Source: Paraburkholderia susongensis (lineage in GTDB: Bacteria; Pseudomonadota; Gammaproteobacteria; Burkholderiales; Burkholderiaceae). From it: a DNA stretch of 64,000 nucleotides. The stretch lies in the NCBI RefSeq assembly GCF_900177725.1, contig NZ_FXAT01000018.1, positions 62,001-126,000 on the forward strand. The letters are read 5' to 3'. Shown here one piece after another: positions 1 through 9,432 of the stretch. A model generated the notes under the pieces. That model did no database searches, was not told the origin of the DNA, and was given only the letters and a program-made list of their open reading frames with translations. How positions within the stretch are numbered: position 1 is the stretch's first letter; every line of letters begins with the position of its first letter. A program made the translations under genes and the position numbers.

Positions 1-717
1 CTCGAAATTCTGGTCGACCGCATGAAGCGCGAGTTCGGCGTGGAAGCGACCGTCGGCAAGCCGCAGGTGGCTTACCGCGAAACGGTGCGCAACAAGGTCG
101 AGGACGTCGAAGGCAAGTTCGTCAAGCAGTCGGGCGGGCGTGGTCAGTACGGCCACGCGGTGATCTCGCTCGAGCCGGCTGAACAGGGCAAGGGCTACGA
201 GTTCGTCGATGCGATCAAGGGCGGCGTGATTCCGCGCGAATTCATCCCGGCCGTCGACAAGGGCATCCAGGAAACGCTGAAGGCCGGCGTGCTCGCGGGC
301 TATCCGGTGGTCGACGTGAAGGTGACGCTCACGTTCGGTTCGTACCACGATGTCGACTCGAACGAAAACGCGTTCCGCATGGCCGGCTCGATGGCGTTCA
401 AGGAAGCGATGCGCAAGGCCAGGCCCATTCTGCTCGAACCGATGATGGCCGTCGAGGTGGAAACGCCCGAAGACTTCATGGGCAACGTGATGGGCGACCT
501 GTCGAGCCGGCGTGGCATGGTGCAGGGCATGGAAGACATCGCGGGCGGCGGCGGCAAGCTCGTGCGCGCGGAAGTGCCGCTCGCCGAGATGTTCGGCTAC
601 TCGACGTCGCTGCGCTCGGCCACCCAGGGCCGGGCGACCTACACGATGGAGTTCAAGCACTACGCCGAAACGCCGAGCAACGTCGCCGAAGCCGTGATCA
701 ACGCGAAGAAGCAATGA
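1..717 (+). CDS. fusA: Elongation factor G, C-terminal part (gene starts before the window)
   Basis: The frame is open from the first base and encodes the last 238 residues of translation elongation factor G, the cytoplasmic GTPase that drives ribosomal translocation. The visible part covers domains III-end to V: the start reads LEILVDRMKREF (end of domain III), followed by the domain IV segment with SGGRGQYGHAVI and the domain V motif EPMMAVEVETPEDFMGNVMGDL. The GTPase domain lies outside the window. A strong terminator follows, and no tuf gene follows, so this is probably not the copy in the str ribosomal operon. Burkholderia-type genomes often carry two fusA genes, so this is probably the second; that part is inference. 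Identity as EF-G is certain. Confidence 0.97.
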   Translation, partial: LEILVDRMKREFGVEATVGKPQVAYRETVRNKVEDVEGKFVKQSGGRGQYGHAVISLEPAEQGKGYEFVDAIKGGVIPREFIPAVDKGIQETLKAGVLAGYPVVDVKVTLTFGSYHDVDSNENAFRMAGSMAFKEAMRKARPILLEPMMAVEVETPEDFMGNVMGDLSSRRGMVQGMEDIAGGGGKLVRAEVPLAEMFGYSTSLRSATQGRATYTMEFKHYAETPSNVAEAVINAKKQ

Positions 718-805
718 CGCCGGCGCGGCGGTGTCGGGCGCGGCAAGCCAGCCCTTTGCCGCGCTGCATGCCAGCAACGATGCCGCCGTCGACGCCAACG
801 GCTCG

Positions 806-835
806 AAGCCCGCTCCGTGTGAGCGGGCTTTTTTT
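806..835 (+). terminator. Rho-independent terminator after fusA
   Basis: A perfect 10-bp stem (AAGCCCGCTC / GAGCGGGCTT) with a 5-nt loop is followed by a run of T. It ends the EF-G transcript. The rest of the non-coding stretch 718-1049 shows nothing else I recognise. Confidence 0.92.
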
Positions 836-1049
836 CGCGGCGCTGTTCGCGCGCGGCGCTGCATCACGCACACGTTTTTTGAACGTGCCAGAATGTCGGA
901 CAGCCTGACTGGACGAGCTTCAATGGAGCCCTCTGCTAATAGCCTGCACTGAAACACGATGCTTGAAGCACGTCCCTGAAACGCAAAACCCAGGCGCAAA
1001 ACCCAAGCGACGGACTCGAACACGGCGCTCACGCCGAGGAGGAGACACC

Positions 1050-1568
1050 ATGAGCCAGGATCACGAACATCCGCATTACCGGGCCGAGCACGAGGCCGCC
1101 GCGCAGATCGACTGGCGCGAGCACGGCGTGAAAGTCATCCGCGGCGATCAACTCGACACCAACACCGCTCAGACGCCCGGCATGAATCGCGCCGCCGCGA
1201 TCAACGCGGCGCGCGTCGGCGCGCAAAAAATCTGGGCGGGCACCGTGACGATCCATCCGAACGCGAAGACCGGTGCGCATCATCACGGCGCGCTCGAAAG
1301 CGTGATCTACGTCGTGCGCGGCCAGGCGCGCATGCGCTGGGGCGAACACCTCGAATTCACCGCGGAAGCCGGCCCCGGCGACTTCATCTTCGTGCCGCCC
1401 TATGTGCCGCATCAGGAGATCAATGCAAGCACCGACGAGCCGCTCGAATGTGTGCTGGTGCGCAGCGACAACGAAGCGGTCGTGGTCAATCTGAACATCG
1501 ACGCAGTGGAACAGCCCGAAGCGGTCTACTGGGTCGATCCGATTCACAAGCATCCGCACGATCACTGA
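1050..1568 (+). CDS. Cupin-domain protein
   Basis: A 172-residue single-domain cupin. The start at 1050 is chosen because GAGGAGGAG lies just upstream; an in-frame extension to 963 has no ribosome site. The cupin motif 1 appears as GAHHHGALESVIYVVRG, giving the two histidines and glutamate that bind a metal. Motif 2 appears as PGDFIFVPPYVPHQ, with the second-motif histidine. The C-terminus is histidine-rich (HKHPHDH), which could bind metal. It lies 47 bp before a nickel/cobalt permease on the same strand, so co-transcription is possible. The substrate or function is unknown; the family includes dioxygenases, isomerases and non-enzymatic binders. Confidence 0.88.
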   Translation: MSQDHEHPHYRAEHEAAAQIDWREHGVKVIRGDQLDTNTAQTPGMNRAAAINAARVGAQKIWAGTVTIHPNAKTGAHHHGALESVIYVVRGQARMRWGEHLEFTAEAGPGDFIFVPPYVPHQEINASTDEPLECVLVRSDNEAVVVNLNIDAVEQPEAVYWVDPIHKHPHDH

Positions 1569-1615
1569 CCCACCGACTAACCTGCCCGATTGCTGCCCGA
1601 TTGTCTGCGCGCCTC

Positions 1616-2635
1616 ATGACGCCCACCGCCTCGCTGCGCCCTCGCCTCGTCACGCTGTATGCCGTGCTGATCGCCGCCAACCTCGCTGCATGGGCGTGGG
1701 CGCTCGTCGCGTTTCGCCACTATCCGCTGCTGCTCGGCACCGCCCTGCTCGCGTATGGCTTCGGTCTGCGCCATGCGGTCGACGCCGACCACATCGCCGC
1801 GATCGACGCCGTCACGCGCAAGCTCATGCAGACCGGCAAGCGGCCGCTCGGCGTCGGGCTCGCGTTTTCGCTCGGTCATTCGACAATCGTGATCGCGGCG
1901 ACGCTCGGCATCGCATGGACCACGCATTCGCTGCACGGACGCTTCGAGAGCTTCAAGGAAGTCGGCGGCACGCTCGGCACCCTCGTCTCCGCGACGTTTC
2001 TGCTCGTGCTCGCGGCGGTCAATCTCGTGATCCTGCGCGACGTCTGGCGCCGCTACCGGCATGCGCAACAAGGGGGCGAAGCGGCGCCGCAGTCCGCCGG
2101 CGCCATCGCGCCAGTTGGCCTGTTCTCGCGCGCCTTGCGGCCGCTGTTCCGGCTCGTGACGAAAAGCTGGCACATGTACCCGGTCGGCGTGCTGTTCGGG
2201 CTCGGCTTCGACACCGCCACCGAGATCGGCCTGCTCGCGATCGCCGCGTCGCAGGCGAGCACGGGCCTGCCGCTCTATTCGATCCTCGTGTTTCCGGCGC
2301 TCTTCACGGCCGGCATGACGCTCGTCGATTCGACCGACAACGTGCTGATGGTGCACGCCTACGGCTGGGCCATGGACGACCCGAAGCGCAAGCTCTACTA
2401 CAACGCGAGCATCACGTTCGTGTCCGCGATGGTCGCGATCGTGATCGGCGGCGTCGAGGCATTGGGGCTGCTGTCGGAGCACTTCAACTGGAGCGGGGGC
2501 GTTTGGGATGCGGTCGCGGGCATCAACGATCATTTCGGCGCGCTCGGCTACGGCATCGTTGCGGCCTTCATGGCGTGCTGGATCGGCTCGGTGCTGTTTC
2601 ATCGCTGGCGCCGGCCGGATGCGGCGGTGCGGTAA
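1616..2635 (+). CDS. NiCoT-family nickel/cobalt permease
   Basis: A 339-residue inner-membrane permease of the HoxN/NixA/HupN family, which imports Ni2+ or Co2+ for metalloenzymes such as urease and hydrogenase. The family signature HX4DH is present in RHAVDADHIAAID in the second membrane segment, as is the LGFDTATEIGLLA motif. About eight hydrophobic segments are visible. The start at 1616 gives a normal family length and a normal N-terminus; the open frame to 1448 overlaps the cupin gene. Ni versus Co preference cannot be read from sequence. No riboswitch or NikR-type palindrome was noticed upstream. Confidence 0.92.
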   Translation: MTPTASLRPRLVTLYAVLIAANLAAWAWALVAFRHYPLLLGTALLAYGFGLRHAVDADHIAAIDAVTRKLMQTGKRPLGVGLAFSLGHSTIVIAATLGIAWTTHSLHGRFESFKEVGGTLGTLVSATFLLVLAAVNLVILRDVWRRYRHAQQGGEAAPQSAGAIAPVGLFSRALRPLFRLVTKSWHMYPVGVLFGLGFDTATEIGLLAIAASQASTGLPLYSILVFPALFTAGMTLVDSTDNVLMVHAYGWAMDDPKRKLYYNASITFVSAMVAIVIGGVEALGLLSEHFNWSGGVWDAVAGINDHFGALGYGIVAAFMACWIGSVLFHRWRRPDAAVR

Positions 2636-3048
2636 GACCCTGCCTGGCGCGAGTCTCCAGAGTCTCCATGGTAAATCTCACTGCAAGCGCATCGTGCGAC
2701 CAGTAAGGATTCCGACGCGGCATTGACGGTTCGTTCGTGATGACGGCTGCGCATCGCGGCAATCATGGCAGTGGCGGTTGCGGCAACGGTTACGCCAAGC
2801 GCGGGGCCAACCGTTGCAGTGACGACACACAGCGGCTCCTTTATCGGCCGATCGGCAAGCCCGCAACGCCGCAAGCGCGCCAGAGCCGCAAGCAATCGCT
2901 TACACTGAAACCGCATTGCGCAGCGTTGCGCTTTCGCCGATCGCCGCGGCCACACGCCACGGGCCCGAAAGCGCGCTGCACCTCGCGCTGTCGCGCGGCT
3001 CGCGCGACGCTTCAGAACCGGCAGCAGAACGGACTGGACACTCCATCG
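2636..3048. other. Intergenic region, no gene recognised
   Basis: 413 bp between the nickel/cobalt permease and the ABC importer operon. I see no convincing gene, RNA or terminator. It presumably carries the promoter of the downstream operon, but no clear -35/-10 pair stands out. Confidence 0.5.
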
Positions 3049-4734
3049 ATGAAAACACCCGCGGACCGATTTCTCGCACTTCATCCAGCACTGAACGCAG
3101 CCCGCTCCACCGCCGACGCCTACGGCAACCACGCCATCGACGAATTCCTTGCCGGCCGCATCACGCGGCGCGAGCTGCTGCGCCACGCGAGCGTGATCGG
3201 TCTGGCGCTCGCGGGCGGCGGTTTGCTCGGCATGTCGCGCGCGCATGCGCAAAACGCGCCCGGCGCAGCGGGCACATCGAACCAGACGATCCGCGTTGCG
3301 CATCTGACGCCGGCGGGAGCCGTCGATCCGCTCACCGTGACCGACGCCGCGAGCCTCGCGCTGCTGAACCAGACCGGCGAATTCCTGATCGACGACGACG
3401 GTGAAAAGCTCATGCTGAGGCCGGCGCTCGCGCTGTCGTGGAAGCCGAACGACAAGGGCGACGTGTGGACCTTCAAGCTGCGCCCCAACGTGAAATTCCA
3501 CGACGGCCAAAGCTTCGGCGCGAAAGACGTGGTCGCCACGTTCGACCGTCTCGCCGACCCGGCGAGCGGCTCGGCCGCGCTCTCGGTCTTGAAGGGGGTG
3601 CTGTCGAAGGGCGGCGCGAAAGTGGTCGACGAACACACGGTCGAATTTCATCTCGATGCGCCGAACGGCAATTTCCCGTACTACGTTTCTTCGGATAATT
3701 ACAACGGCGTGATCCTGCCCGCGAATTACGCGGGCAATTACGAAAAGAGCTTCATCGGCACAGGTCCGTTCAGGTTCGAGAAGTATCAGCCGAAGATCGG
3801 CGCCTCATTCGTACGCAATCCCGACTATTGGGGAGAAAAAGCGTTACCGCAACGCGTACAGTTCACGTTCTACGCCGACGAGCAGGCGCAGCTGCTTGCA
3901 TTGCAGGGCCATCAGGCCGACGTGATGGGCACCTTCACCGTGCAGGGCGGCGCGAGCATTCTGAACAATCCCGACTACAAGGCCGTTGGTGTGAAGTCGA
4001 GCGCGCACCGGCAGATTCACATGCGCAACGACAGCCCGCTCTTCAAGGACAAGCGGGTGCGCCAGGCGCTCGCGCTGTCGCTCGATCGCGATGTGATCGT
4101 GCGCGGCCTCTTCAAGGGCCGCGCGCAACTCGGCAACGATAGTCCATTCGCGCCGGTGTTTCCGTCGTCGGACGCGGGCGTGCCGCAACGCAGGATCGAC
4201 GTCGCGAAAGCGAAGCAACTGCTCGCGCAGGCGGGCGTGCCGAACGGCTTCGACGTCACGCTGACCACCGAAAAATACATGGAGATTCCCGACCTCGCGG
4301 TGGTCGTGCAGAACGCCGCGAAGGCGATCGGCGTGCGCATCAATCTGAAGGTCGAAAGCCAGTCGCTCTACTACGGCGCGGGCACGCCGGGCAAATCCGA
4401 CTGGCTCGACTCGCCGCTCGGCATCACCGACTACGGCCATCGCGGCGTGCCGAACGTGTTCCTCAACGCGCCGCTCACGAGCAACGGCACGTGGAACGCC
4501 GCGCACTTCAGGAATCCGCAATACGATCAACTGGTCGCGCAGTTCGTCGCGGCGATCGACCTCGCCACGCAGAGGAAAATCTCCGGACAGATCCAGACGC
4601 TGCTGCTCGACGAAACGCCGCTCATCATCCCGTTCTTCTACGATCAATTGATCGCGATGCGCAAAGGCGTGAACGGCGTGCGCTTCACCGCGCTCGCGCA
4701 GCTCTATTTCGACCGCGCGACGCTGAGCGCGTAA
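3049..4734 (+). CDS. ABC importer substrate-binding protein (SBP family 5, peptide/nickel type)
   Basis: A 561-residue periplasmic solute-binding protein that heads a complete importer operon. The N-terminus carries a twin-arginine-type signal (TRRELLR near residue 40, then a hydrophobic stretch ending AHAQ), so export in folded form through Tat is likely. The mature part has the SBP_bac_5 features: LRPNVKFHDGQSFGAKDVV early and an IGTGPFRFEKY motif in the middle. Binding proteins of this class carry di- and oligopeptides, nickel, opines or glutathione to paired permeases. The ligand cannot be decided here; the upstream nickel permease is separated by 413 bp and need not be related. The start at 3049 is the one that places the Tat signal correctly. 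Confidence 0.93.
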   Translation: MKTPADRFLALHPALNAARSTADAYGNHAIDEFLAGRITRRELLRHASVIGLALAGGGLLGMSRAHAQNAPGAAGTSNQTIRVAHLTPAGAVDPLTVTDAASLALLNQTGEFLIDDDGEKLMLRPALALSWKPNDKGDVWTFKLRPNVKFHDGQSFGAKDVVATFDRLADPASGSAALSVLKGVLSKGGAKVVDEHTVEFHLDAPNGNFPYYVSSDNYNGVILPANYAGNYEKSFIGTGPFRFEKYQPKIGASFVRNPDYWGEKALPQRVQFTFYADEQAQLLALQGHQADVMGTFTVQGGASILNNPDYKAVGVKSSAHRQIHMRNDSPLFKDKRVRQALALSLDRDVIVRGLFKGRAQLGNDSPFAPVFPSSDAGVPQRRIDVAKAKQLLAQAGVPNGFDVTLTTEKYMEIPDLAVVVQNAAKAIGVRINLKVESQSLYYGAGTPGKSDWLDSPLGITDYGHRGVPNVFLNAPLTSNGTWNAAHFRNPQYDQLVAQFVAAIDLATQRKISGQIQTLLLDETPLIIPFFYDQLIAMRKGVNGVRFTALAQLYFDRATLSA

Positions 4735-4771
4735 GCGTCGGCGCGTTTGGGCATTTGCGCAGGAGTTCACG

Positions 4772-5785
4772 ATGTCGGCCAAGGCGTCCCCTTCCCCATC
4801 GCGAGCGGCGGCGAACGGCAACGCGGGCCGCGTCGCGCGTTTTCTCGCGACGCGCGCGGGCCTCTCGCTTGTCACGCTGTGGCTGCTGTCGCTGATCGTC
4901 TTCGCGGGCGGCCAGCTGCTGCCCGGCGATATCGGCCGCGCGGTGCTCGGCCCGCTCGCCGATGCGCGCGCGGTCGCCGCGCTCAATCATCAGCTCGGCG
5001 CGGATCGTCCGCTCGTCACGCAATACGTCGACTGGATCACGCATTTCGTGCGCGGCGACATGGGACTTTCGTATGCGTACCGCGAACCGGTCGGGCCGTT
5101 CATCGCCGACGCGCTCGCGCATTCGGCGAAGCTCGGCCTCTTCGCGTTCATCGTCGTCGTGCCGCTCGGCATTGCGGGCGGCGTCTGGTCGGCGATGCAC
5201 GCGGGGCGCTGGCTCGATCGCACGATCAGCATCGCGGGCTTGTCAGCGACGGTGGTGCCGGAATTCGTGTCGTCGATCGCGTTGATTCTCGTATTCGGCG
5301 TCTGGCTGCGCTGGCTGCCGATCGAAGCGTCGTACCCGCCCGGCGCGAGCGTCTTCGAGCAGTTGCGGTATCTGGTGCTGCCGGTGCTGCCGCTCGTGTT
5401 CGTCTTCTTCGGCTATATCGCGCGGATGGCGCGCGCAGGCACCGTCGAAGCGCTCGACGCCGACTATACGCGCACCGCGATCCTCAAAGGCCTGCCGCGC
5501 CACGTCGTGATCTGGCGCCACGTTTTGCGCAACGCGCTGTTGCCGACCATCACGGTCGCCGCGACGCAGCTCGGCTACATGATCGGCGGACTCGTCGTGG
5601 TCGAGACGCTGTTCCACTACCAGGGCATCGGCTCGCTGATCTACAACGCAGCCAAGGCGAAGGACTTTCCGATGCTCGAAGCGGGCGTGCTGACGATCGG
5701 CGTGGTCTACACGCTGGCGAACCTCGTCGCCGATGCGCTGCACGTGCTGCTCAATCCGCGGCTGCGGGTGAGGAGCGCGCAATGA
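4772..5785 (+). CDS. ABC importer permease, DppB/OppB type
   Basis: A 337-residue inner-membrane permease, the first of the pair. The start at 4772 follows AGGAG at 4761. It has the usual N-terminal membrane segment, the periplasmic loop, and the C-terminal BPD_transp_1 domain with the ATPase-coupling EAA loop around residues 215-240 (ARAGTVEALDADYTRTAILKG). It overlaps the next permease gene by 4 bp (ATGA), which indicates translational coupling in one operon with the binding protein and the ATPase. Confidence 0.94.
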   Translation: MSAKASPSPSRAAANGNAGRVARFLATRAGLSLVTLWLLSLIVFAGGQLLPGDIGRAVLGPLADARAVAALNHQLGADRPLVTQYVDWITHFVRGDMGLSYAYREPVGPFIADALAHSAKLGLFAFIVVVPLGIAGGVWSAMHAGRWLDRTISIAGLSATVVPEFVSSIALILVFGVWLRWLPIEASYPPGASVFEQLRYLVLPVLPLVFVFFGYIARMARAGTVEALDADYTRTAILKGLPRHVVIWRHVLRNALLPTITVAATQLGYMIGGLVVVETLFHYQGIGSLIYNAAKAKDFPMLEAGVLTIGVVYTLANLVADALHVLLNPRLRVRSAQ

Positions 5786-6696
5786 GCGCGACCTTGCCGC
5801 CGGCTTCGTCCACGCCACCCGGCCCGCCCACACCGCCTGCGCCGGGCTCTGCGCCGCGCTCCAGCGCCGAGCCCCGCTTTGCGCGTCTGCGCCTGCTGCT
5901 GCGCTCGCCGACCTTCGTCGTCGGCGCGCTGATCGTCGCATGGTGGATCGGCTGCGCCATCGCCGGGCCGTGGTTCGTGCCTCTCGATCCGTATGCCTCC
6001 GATCCGCTCAACTCGCTCGCGCCACCCGATCACACGCACTGGTTCGGCACCGACCAGCTCGGCCGCGACGTGTTCTCGCGCGTGATCGTCGGTGCGCGCG
6101 ACATCCTCACGATCGCGCCGCTCGCGACGCTGCTCGGCACCGCGGCGGGCACCGTGCTCGGGCTCGTCGTCGGCTACTTCGAGGGCTGGGTCGACAACGT
6201 CGTGGGCCGCATGATCGACGCGGTGCTCGCGCTGCCGCTCGTGATCGTCGCGCTGCTCGCGCTCGCCGCGCTCGGCGCGTCGAACTTCACGGTGATCCTC
6301 GTGATCGGTATCACGTTCGCGCCGATCACCGCGCGCACCGTACGCGCCGCCGTATTCGCCGAGCGGCATCTCGACTACGTCGCCGCCGCGCAACTGCGCG
6401 GCGAGCGCGCGCCCTACATCATGTTCGCGGAAATCCTGCCGAACGTGCTGCCGCCGATCGTCGTCGAAGCGACCGTGCGGCTCGGCTATGCGATCTTCGC
6501 GGTCGCGACGCTGTCGTTTCTCGGCTTCGGCATCCAGCCGCCCTCGGCCGACTGGGGGCTCGCGCTGTCCGAGTCGTACACGCTGATGGCGGGCGGCGCC
6601 TGGTGGACCGTCGTGTTCGCGGCGGGCGCGATCGCCTCGCTGGTGGTCGGCGTGAACCTGATCGCCGACGCCGTGCAGGGAGTGCTCGACCGATGA
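5782..6696 (+). CDS. ABC importer permease, DppC/OppC type
   Basis: A 304-residue second permease, coupled by ATGA overlaps on both sides. The N-terminus starts with a proline-rich cytoplasmic tail (residues 1-30), then a membrane segment and the family marker DQLGRDVFSRVIVGARDIL. The EAA coupling loop is at AAQLRGERAPYIMFAEILPNVLP (split by the usual gap). It forms the transmembrane channel together with the preceding permease. The odd proline-rich head is not part of the conserved fold. Confidence 0.94.
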   Translation: MSATLPPASSTPPGPPTPPAPGSAPRSSAEPRFARLRLLLRSPTFVVGALIVAWWIGCAIAGPWFVPLDPYASDPLNSLAPPDHTHWFGTDQLGRDVFSRVIVGARDILTIAPLATLLGTAAGTVLGLVVGYFEGWVDNVVGRMIDAVLALPLVIVALLALAALGASNFTVILVIGITFAPITARTVRAAVFAERHLDYVAAAQLRGERAPYIMFAEILPNVLPPIVVEATVRLGYAIFAVATLSFLGFGIQPPSADWGLALSESYTLMAGGAWWTVVFAAGAIASLVVGVNLIADAVQGVLDR

Positions 6697-9056
6697 ACGC
6701 GCAGCCCTCCTCCTCCGCGGCGTTCGCGGCCTTCGACGTGTCGAGGAGCGATCGTACCGACGCGCTGACCATCGTCGGCCTGACGGTCGCGTACCGCGTG
6801 CGCGGACGCGACCGCGACGTGCTGCAGGACATCTCGTTTCGCGTGCGCCGCGGCGAAGCGTATGGGCTCGTCGGCGAGTCGGGCTGCGGCAAGTCGACCG
6901 TCGCGATGGCGGCGCTGCGCTATCTGCCGCGCAACGGCAAGGTGAAAGCGGGCAAGATCGTGATCGCCGGCGAGGACGTGCAGAAGCTCGGCGCCGATGC
7001 GCTGCGCAGCATGCGCGCGACGACGATCTCGATGGTCTATCAGGATCCGGGGCGCGCGTTGAATCCGTCGCTGACGATCGCGCGACAGGTCTCCGAAGCA
7101 TTCGAAGCGGCCGGCGCCGCACGCGACGAAGCGCTGCAACGCACGCTCGAGATGCTCAGGCGCGTGCGCATCGCCGCGCCCGAGCGCGTGATGGACAGCT
7201 ATCCTCATCAATTGTCGGGCGGCATGCAGCAGCGCGTCGTGATCGCGATGGCGCTCGCGTCGAACCCCGCCCTGCTGATTCTCGACGAACCGACCACCGG
7301 GCTCGACGCGACGGTCGAAGCGGAAGTGCTCGACCTCGTCGCGCAACTGCGCAAGGAGCTCGGCACCGCGGTGCTGTTCATCAGCCACAACCTCGCGGTG
7401 ATCGAGCGCATGTGCGAGCGCGTCGGTGTGCTGTATGCGGGCAAGCTCGTCGAGGAAGGCGCGACGCGCGACGTCTTCACGCGGCCGCGTCATCCCTACA
7501 CCGTGGGGTTGCTGCGGTGCCTGCCGGGCGCCGGGCGCAGCAAGGACAGCGAACGGCTCGATACGATCGCGGGCGGCCTGCCGCTGCCGGGCTCGGTCGT
7601 GCAAGGCTGCATCTACGCGGAACGCTGCCGTCTCGCCGACGATCGCTGCCGTCGCGAAGCGCCTCCACCCTACAGGCTCTGCGCGGCGCACGGCGACCAG
7701 ATGGCGCGCTGTCACTATCACGAACGCGCGATCGAATTGCCGCGCGCGGCGTCGAATGCGCCCGAAGCGCCCCCCGCGTCGCACGATGCGTTACCTGATA
7801 CGTTGCCTCGCATGTTGCCCGATGGCCTGCCTGATGGCCTGCCTGATGCGGTGTCAGATGCAGTGTCCGGTGCATCGCCCCATGCGTTGCCCGCTGTATT
7901 GCCCGCCGCATTGCCCGCGGTATTGCCCAATGACGCGCGCGATGCAGGCGATGCGCGGCAACGCGAGCCGTCGTCTACGGTGCTGCGCGCGCGGAATCTG
8001 TCGAAGACGTTCCACGTGTCGGGTGCGCCGCTGCGCGCGGTCGACGATGTTTCGCTCGAACTCGCGAGCGGCGAAACGCTCGGGCTCGTCGGCGAATCGG
8101 GCAGCGGCAAGACGACGCTCGCGAAGCTGATGCTCGGCCTGCTCACGCCCGATGCGGGCAGCGTGCTCGAACTCGACGGCGCGCCGCTCGCCGCACGCGT
8201 CACGCGCCGCAGCGGCGAGCAACTGAAGTCGCTGCAGATCGTGTTCCAGAATCCGGACTCGGCGCTCAATCGCGCGCATTCGGTGAAGCGGCTGATCGGC
8301 CGCGCGCTCACACGCTTCACGGCGCTGCGCGGTCCCGCGATCGACGAACGGCTCGCTGCCTTGACCGCCGCCGTGCGTCTGCCGGAGCGCTATCTCGATT
8401 CGCGCTCGCGGCAGCTGTCGGGCGGACTCAAGCAGCGCGTCGCGATTGCGCGCGCGTTTGCCGGCGAGCCGCGCGTCGTGGTCTGCGACGAGCCGACCTC
8501 GTCGCTCGACGTATCGGTGCAGGCCGCGATCCTGAACCTGCTCGCCGACCTGCAGCGCGAGCGCGACGTCAGCTACGTGTTCATCTCGCACGATCTGCAC
8601 GTGGTGCGCTACGTGTCGGATCGCATCGCGGTGCTCTATCTCGGCCGGCTGCTCGAGATCGGGCCGGCCGCCGCGGTGTTCGACGGGCCGCAGCATCCGT
8701 ATACCGAGGCGCTGCTCTCCGCGGTGCCGACGCTGCACGGCGATGGCGCGCCCGGCGACGAGCGGCGGCAGCCGGCGCGCATCCATCTGTCCGGCGAGCT
8801 GCCGGGCGCGGGCGCCATGCCGTCGGGCTGCGTCTTTCACACGCGCTGTCCGCGCAAGCTAGGCGCGATCTGCGAGCAGCAGGATCCGCCTTTTCTCGAT
8901 GCGGGCGGTGACCCGGCGCAGGCTCGCGCGCACCTGATACGCTGCCATATCCCCGTCGATACGTTGCGCGCGCTGCAAACCAGCGCACGCGATAACGGCG
9001 CGGGCAAGCCGGCGGACAGCGGCAATCCTGGCGACGCGGCGCATGATGGCGGGTAA
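6693..9056 (+). CDS. Fused double ATPase of the peptide/nickel-type ABC importer
   Basis: A 787-residue protein with two complete ABC ATPases in one chain, equivalent to separate DppD and DppF. Half one has Walker A GESGCGKST, signature LSGGMQQR and Walker B LLILDEPTTGLD. Half two has GESGSGKTT, LSGGLKQR and VVVCDEPTSSLD. Each half ends with the oligopeptide-transporter C-terminal cysteine-containing extension (GCIYAERCRL and GCVFHTRCPR). These extensions bind a 4Fe-4S cluster in some homologues. The two halves are joined by a low-complexity LPD/LPA linker (about residues 366-413) encoded by a 12-bp DNA repeat. The start overlaps the permease stop (ATGA). Fused forms of this type are known (YejF, GsiA). 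Confidence 0.95.
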   Translation: MNAQPSSSAAFAAFDVSRSDRTDALTIVGLTVAYRVRGRDRDVLQDISFRVRRGEAYGLVGESGCGKSTVAMAALRYLPRNGKVKAGKIVIAGEDVQKLGADALRSMRATTISMVYQDPGRALNPSLTIARQVSEAFEAAGAARDEALQRTLEMLRRVRIAAPERVMDSYPHQLSGGMQQRVVIAMALASNPALLILDEPTTGLDATVEAEVLDLVAQLRKELGTAVLFISHNLAVIERMCERVGVLYAGKLVEEGATRDVFTRPRHPYTVGLLRCLPGAGRSKDSERLDTIAGGLPLPGSVVQGCIYAERCRLADDRCRREAPPPYRLCAAHGDQMARCHYHERAIELPRAASNAPEAPPASHDALPDTLPRMLPDGLPDGLPDAVSDAVSGASPHALPAVLPAALPAVLPNDARDAGDARQREPSSTVLRARNLSKTFHVSGAPLRAVDDVSLELASGETLGLVGESGSGKTTLAKLMLGLLTPDAGSVLELDGAPLAARVTRRSGEQLKSLQIVFQNPDSALNRAHSVKRLIGRALTRFTALRGPAIDERLAALTAAVRLPERYLDSRSRQLSGGLKQRVAIARAFAGEPRVVVCDEPTSSLDVSVQAAILNLLADLQRERDVSYVFISHDLHVVRYVSDRIAVLYLGRLLEIGPAAAVFDGPQHPYTEALLSAVPTLHGDGAPGDERRQPARIHLSGELPGAGAMPSGCVFHTRCPRKLGAICEQQDPPFLDAGGDPAQARAHLIRCHIPVDTLRALQTSARDNGAGKPADSGNPGDAAHDGG
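7789..7932 (+). repeat. 12-bp tandem repeat, 12 degenerate units, inside the ABC ATPase gene
   Basis: Twelve consecutive 12-bp units. Units 4 and 5 (7825-7848) are identical, and the others vary around N2TTGCCCGATG. Because the unit is a multiple of three, it encodes a tetrapeptide repeat (LPDG/LPDA/LPAV) that links the two ATPase halves without shifting frame. Confidence 0.9.
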
Positions 9057-9432
9057 TTTTCCGTAACCCCGTTGCCCGGCTCCATCGCGCCGACGCGATG
9101 GCTCGACGTCGCACGAGCCACGGATAGTGGGCCCGTGCTCTACCCGCCGGCGGCATGTACCGGCATACTGTCCGCTATCCGCCGGCAACGACGGTGACGT
9201 CCCGGTCCCCCGGGTCGAACGTCACCGCCCGAAGCCGGTCGGAGCGACCCGCCCGCCTTCGGCACGAGCGCCAATGGAACGCGACAGAGCGCGCAACGGC
9301 AATCGCCGGACCGTCACGCGAACCGCGCCACAGGCGGTGGGAACACAACCTCCATTGCGTGCGAGTGTTATGGAACCAATCCGAGACGATCGCCTCATAT
9401 CAGATTCAACAATCGACATGAGGGCCCACAAC
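9057..9432. other. Intergenic region with one perfect hairpin
   Basis: 376 bp with no gene. It contains an 8-bp perfect stem, CCATCGCG / CGCGATGG (9082-9101), with a 4-nt loop but no following T-run, so it is at best a weak terminator for the importer operon. Nothing else is recognised. Confidence 0.5.

Noticed and set aside
7789..7932. CRISPR-like array
   Set aside because: The 12-bp units are directly adjacent with no spacers, and they lie in frame inside an ABC ATPase gene.
9082..9101. Hairpin as a terminator of the ABC operon
   Set aside because: The stem is perfect but there is no T-run after it on either strand, so intrinsic termination is not supported.
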